A program made the position numbers and the translations under genes. Under the pieces are notes generated by a model, which saw only the letters and a program-made list of their open reading frames with translations, searched no databases and had not been told where the DNA came from. A stretch of 9,653 nucleotides of DNA from a bacterium (GTDB taxonomy: Bacteria; Patescibacteriota; Minisyncoccia; Phycocordibacterales; VMEP01): the NCBI GenBank assembly GCA_030699625.1, contig JAUYLU010000073.1:1-9653 (forward strand), read 5' to 3'. Shown here one piece after another: positions 7,059-9,653 of the stretch (position 1 is its first letter; every line of letters begins with the position of its first letter).

Positions 7059-8771
7059 ATGTCTTCAACCACAGAGCAAATAAAAGAACGCCTGTCGATC
7101 GTCGAGGTAGTTTCAAGCTACGTCAAGCTGGAGCGGGCGGGGCAGAACTGGAAGGCCCGCTGTCCGTTCCATAACGAGCGCACCCCTTCGTTCATCGTCT
7201 CGCCGTCGCGCAACTCCTACCACTGCTTCGGCTGCAATCGCGGCGGCGACATCTTCTCGTTCGTCGAGGAGATCGAGGGCGTCGAGTTCAAGGAGGCGCT
7301 CCGCTCGCTCGCCGAGCGGGCAGGCGTCGCGCTCCCGCGGCGTGACCCGCGGGAGCGCGGCAAGGAGGCCCGGGCGTACGCGCTTCTCGAGGAGGCGACA
7401 CGTTTTTTCGAGTCGGGACTTTTGAAAAGCCCTGAAGCGAAGGAGTACCTGAAACGACGGGGGCTTGCGGAAGAGACTATCGCGAGCTGGCGGCTCGGCT
7501 ACGTGCCGGACGAGTGGCGGCTCCTCCTCACGCACCTTAAAAACAAGGAATACGCCGAGGGCGAGATCGAGGCGGCGGGGCTCGCCATAAAGAGCGAGAA
7601 AGGGCATTACGACCGCTTCCGCGGCCGCATCATCTTTCCCATCGAGAACGCGCAGGGAAAGATCGTTGGGTTCTCCGGCCGTTATTTCTCGAAGGAAGGG
7701 AAAGCGGCGGAAGGCGCGAAGTACCTCAATTCGCCCGAGACCGCGCTCTTCAACAAATCGCGCATCCTCTACGGCCTCTCGCGGGCGAAGCAATCCATGA
7801 TGCGCGCGGACTTTGCCGTCCTCGTCGAAGGACAGATGGACCTCCTCATGGCGCACCAGGCGGGCGTCACGAACGCGGTCGCCACCTCGGGCACCGCGCT
7901 CACCGAAGAACACCTCAAGATGGTGCGGCGCTTCACTTCGAATCTCGTCCTCGCGTTCGACAGCGACGAGGCGGGATTCGCCGCTTCCGAACGGGGGTTC
8001 AAGATGGCGGCGCTTTCCATCCCGCTCGGCATGAACGTGAAGGCGGCGAAGCTCCCCAAGGGGGAGGATCCCGCCGATTTCGCCGCGCGCGACCCTGCGG
8101 GCTTCGCGAAGGCGGTCGAGGAGGCGCGCTCCATCGTCGATTTCCATCTCGAAACGTTTCGGGAGCGCGGCCTCGACGAGCGGGCCATGATCGCGAAGGT
8201 GCGCGAGTCGGTGCTCCCGCTCATCGCTCTCATTCCTTCCCACATGGACCGCGCCCATTACGTGGCGGCCGCCGCGAAAGCGGTCGGCCTCGACGAGGCG
8301 CACGTGTGGGAAGAGCTCAAGAAAATGCAGGGGACGCAGTTTGAAATAAGGAGAGAGGAAGATGCGAACGCCCGCCCGTCTACTACGAGAGGGGAAAAGC
8401 TCGCGGAACGGGCGGCGGGCGCGCTCGAGTGGCTCGAAGCGAGCGGGAAAGGAGTGAAGATGGAACGCTGGCGCGAGCGTTACACGGCGCTCGCGAAGGA
8501 AACGGCGCCGCTTTCGCGGGAAAAGCGGGAAAGCCTCATCCTCGAAGCCGAGGTATACTATGCCGGAAGCGAGCATCTCGAACGGGACATCGACGAGCTT
8601 TTTCTCCTTTTTGAGCAGACGATGCTCGAACAAGAGCTCGAGGCTTCGATGAAGGCGCTTCGGCTCGCCGAAAAAGGGAAGAAGGAGAAGGAAGCCGAAG
8701 GCGCGCTCGCGCGCTGCCACGAGGTCTCCAAACGGCTGAACGAAGTGAAGCAGGAGCTCAAACAACTATGA
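7059..8771 (+). CDS. dnaG: DNA primase
   Basis: DnaG makes the short RNA primers for DNA replication and acts with the replicative helicase at the fork. The 570-residue length is normal (E. coli 581). Domains: N-terminal zinc-binding domain with C35, H38, C56, C59 (CPFH...CFGC); a linker containing a strong hairpin (residues 90-101); catalytic core with RGRIIFPI at 188-195 and the TOPRIM fold, with E257 in VEGQMD and D301/D303 in AFDSDEAG as metal-binding acids; then a charged helical C-terminal region from about 430 that should bind helicase. The EGQMD form replaces the commoner EGYMD. The ATG at 7059 places the zinc domain at the usual distance; no Shine-Dalgarno is seen. The TGA stop overlaps the rpoD start by four bases. 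Association with rpoD is classical; direct linkage to rpoBC is less usual. Confidence 0.98.
   Translation: MSSTTEQIKERLSIVEVVSSYVKLERAGQNWKARCPFHNERTPSFIVSPSRNSYHCFGCNRGGDIFSFVEEIEGVEFKEALRSLAERAGVALPRRDPRERGKEARAYALLEEATRFFESGLLKSPEAKEYLKRRGLAEETIASWRLGYVPDEWRLLLTHLKNKEYAEGEIEAAGLAIKSEKGHYDRFRGRIIFPIENAQGKIVGFSGRYFSKEGKAAEGAKYLNSPETALFNKSRILYGLSRAKQSMMRADFAVLVEGQMDLLMAHQAGVTNAVATSGTALTEEHLKMVRRFTSNLVLAFDSDEAGFAASERGFKMAALSIPLGMNVKAAKLPKGEDPADFAARDPAGFAKAVEEARSIVDFHLETFRERGLDERAMIAKVRESVLPLIALIPSHMDRAHYVAAAAKAVGLDEAHVWEELKKMQGTQFEIRREEDANARPSTTRGEKLAERAAGALEWLEASGKGVKMERWRERYTALAKETAPLSREKRESLILEAEVYYAGSEHLERDIDELFLLFEQTMLEQELEASMKALRLAEKGKKEKEAEGALARCHEVSKRLNEVKQELKQL
7328..7359. repeat. Strong 13-bp hairpin inside dnaG
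   Basis: The arm 7328-7340 (CGCGCTCCCGCGG) is perfectly complementary to 7347-7359, with a 6-nt loop CGTGAC. It encodes [11 protein letters not shown] (91-101), the linker between the zinc-binding and polymerase domains. No T-run follows. This is the longest perfect stem I found in the window, and it sits at a position where length variation is tolerated. Confidence 0.8.
8369..8421. repeat. Imperfect inverted repeat in the dnaG C-terminal linker
   Basis: CGCCCGCCCGT (8369-8379) is complementary to 8408-8421 except for a 3-nt bulge; the loop is 28 nt. It lies in a hydrophilic linker ([12 protein letters not shown]) between the catalytic core and the C-terminal helical region. It may be chance in GC-rich sequence. 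Confidence 0.3.
8752..8756 (+). promoter_or_regulatory. Possible Shine-Dalgarno for rpoD
   Basis: AGGAG lies within the end of dnaG, 11 bases before the rpoD ATG at 8768. The spacing is slightly long. It is the only recognisable Shine-Dalgarno-like sequence before any of the four starts in the window. Together with the ATGA overlap it suggests translation of rpoD coupled to dnaG. Confidence 0.4.
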
Positions 8772-9653
8772 AAAAGAAAAAGGCAAAAACGAAGAAGCAC
8801 CCGACGACGCGGGCCAAAAGGCCGAAGCGTGCCGCCTTGCCTGCCGCGAGGCATGGCGCGCCCACAAAGGCGAAAGTAAAGGCGAAAAAACTCTCCAAAA
8901 AAGAGCGCGGCAAGGAGGCCATTGCGCATGCCCTCGTCGAGAAGGGCAAGAAGCGCGGCTTCATCACCCATGACGACCTTTTGAAGGCGTTCCCGAACGT
9001 TGAAAGCGACATCCTCTTCCTCGATGAGCTTTACGAGCGGCTTCAGGCGGCCGGCGTCGACGTGCTCGAAAGCGGGAACCTGCTCGACCTCGACGAGGTG
9101 GAGAAAGTAGGGAAGGGCTACGGCAAGGAAAGCTCTTCGTACGATTCCATCCAGATGTACCTCAAGGAAATCGGCCAGTATCCGCTCATTTCCGCCGCGC
9201 AGGAGCGCGAGCTCGCGAAGAGGATCGAAAAGGGCGACCGCGAGGCGGTCGACCTTCTTGCCAAGGCGAACCTCCGGCTCGTCGTTTCTATCGCGAAGAA
9301 GTATGTCGGCCGCTCGAGCGACCTCACCCTCCTCGACCTCATCCAGGAGGGGAACCTTGGGCTCTTCAAGGCGGTCGACAAGTTCGATTGGTCGAAGGGC
9401 TATAAATTCTCAACCTACGCCACGTGGTGGATCCGGCAGGCCATCACGCGGGCCCTCGCCGACCAGTCGCGCACCATTAGGATTCCCGTGCACATGGTGG
9501 AGACCATCGCCAAGTACAAGCAGGTGGTGCGGCGCCTCTCGCAGGACCTCGGACGCGACCCGCTTCCCGAAGAGATTGCCACCGAAATGGGCGTCGAAGT
9601 GGAGAAGATTTACAATATTGAGAACATCAACCAGGACACCGTCTCGCTCGAAA
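8768..9653 (+). CDS. rpoD: Primary (sigma-70 family) RNA polymerase sigma factor, 5' part
   Basis: This is the housekeeping sigma factor, which directs core polymerase to promoters. The frame stays open to the window edge, giving 295 residues; the rest of region 3 and all of region 4 lie outside. Residues 1-50 form a very basic tail (22 Lys/Arg, 2 acidic). Region 1.1-like sequence spans about 46-105, region 1.2 about 122-157 ([18 protein letters not shown]), followed directly by region 2 without a long non-conserved insert. Region 2 shows [19 protein letters not shown], then [18 protein letters not shown]220/W221 match the promoter-melting Trp pair, and Q224/T227 match the -10-reading residues of E. 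coli. RTIRIPVHM (235-243) is the hallmark of primary sigmas; region 3.1 follows ([15 protein letters not shown]). The ATG at 8768 overlaps the dnaG stop by 4 nt. A hairpin lies in codons 22-31. Confidence 0.96.
   Translation, partial: MKKKKAKTKKHPTTRAKRPKRAALPAARHGAPTKAKVKAKKLSKKERGKEAIAHALVEKGKKRGFITHDDLLKAFPNVESDILFLDELYERLQAAGVDVLESGNLLDLDEVEKVGKGYGKESSSYDSIQMYLKEIGQYPLISAAQERELAKRIEKGDREAVDLLAKANLRLVVSIAKKYVGRSSDLTLLDLIQEGNLGLFKAVDKFDWSKGYKFSTYATWWIRQAITRALADQSRTIRIPVHMVETIAKYKQVVRRLSQDLGRDPLPEEIATEMGVEVEKIYNIENINQDTVSLE
8833..8858. repeat. Palindromic hairpin in the rpoD N-terminal tail
   Basis: CGCC (8833-8836) and TGCCT (8838-8842) pair with AGGCA (8849-8853) and GGCG (8855-8858), with one T-T mismatch and a 6-nt loop: nine base pairs in all. 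It encodes ALPAARHG (residues 23-30). It shares the 11-mer TGCCTGCCGCG (8838-8848) and the LPAA peptide with the larger rpoC palindrome at 5894-5926, so the two look like members of one repeat family. Confidence 0.65.

Noticed and set aside
8340..8400. Frameshift or fusion junction in dnaG at the compositionally different linker
   Set aside because: The frame stays open, the total length is normal for DnaG and the C-terminal part is a plausible helicase-binding helical region; hydrophilic linkers are expected here.
68..8765. Long minus-strand open frames (68-1543, 1610-3046, 3282-4514, 5106-6617, 7113-8765)
   Set aside because: They mirror the codons of rpoB, rpoC and dnaG. Sense codons TTA, CTA and TCA are rare in this GC-rich bias, so the antisense frame stays open by default. 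Their translations are low-complexity and match no family I recognise.
8769..8771. Alternative genetic code with UGA as glycine
   Set aside because: UGA ends dnaG exactly at the expected length and within an ATGA overlap with rpoD, and no in-frame UGA occurs in the four genes.

Overview
The window is a block of core information-processing genes, all on the + strand: rpoB (71-3244), rpoC (3294-6992), dnaG (7059-8771) and the start of a primary sigma factor gene, rpoD (8768 to the window edge). Together they encode the two catalytic RNA polymerase subunits, the DNA replication primase and the housekeeping sigma factor. About 97% of the window is coding. No mobile-element gene, RNA gene, CRISPR array or defence gene was seen.

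The organism is bacterial and GC-rich (about 60% by eye). It most likely belongs to the Candidate Phyla Radiation (Patescibacteria), Parcubacteria-like. The reasons are the compact RpoB (1057 aa) and RpoC (1232 aa) without the large proteobacterial lineage inserts, the joining of rpoBC to dnaG-rpoD, the tight packing, and GC-rich palindromes inserted in frame in genes, a pattern I associate from memory with these genomes. The lineage is an inference; the gene identities are near certain. The stop codons are TAA, TAA and TGA. Use of TGA as the dnaG stop argues for the standard bacterial code rather than code 25 (UGA = Gly).

Layout: 1-70 is the rpoB leader, with two mutually exclusive small hairpins, a 7-nt-period repeat and a T-run. 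The rpoB-rpoC gap (49 nt) and rpoC-dnaG gap (66 nt) are filled almost entirely by degenerate 7-nt tandem repeats, AGACTAN before rpoC and its reverse complement after it. A third heptad set, GGAGYAA x3, forms the end of rpoB including its stop codon. dnaG and rpoD overlap by 4 nt (ATGA), suggesting translational coupling. There is no gene-free stretch over 300 bases.

The genes form a plausible single transcription unit supplying RNA polymerase core, primase and sigma. I do not see a new multi-gene system. The unusual content is structural: palindromic hairpins within rpoC (two), dnaG and rpoD reading frames, all at variable loops or linkers; heptad repeats at gene borders; and substitutions at normally near-invariant RpoB positions, including the rifampicin pocket.
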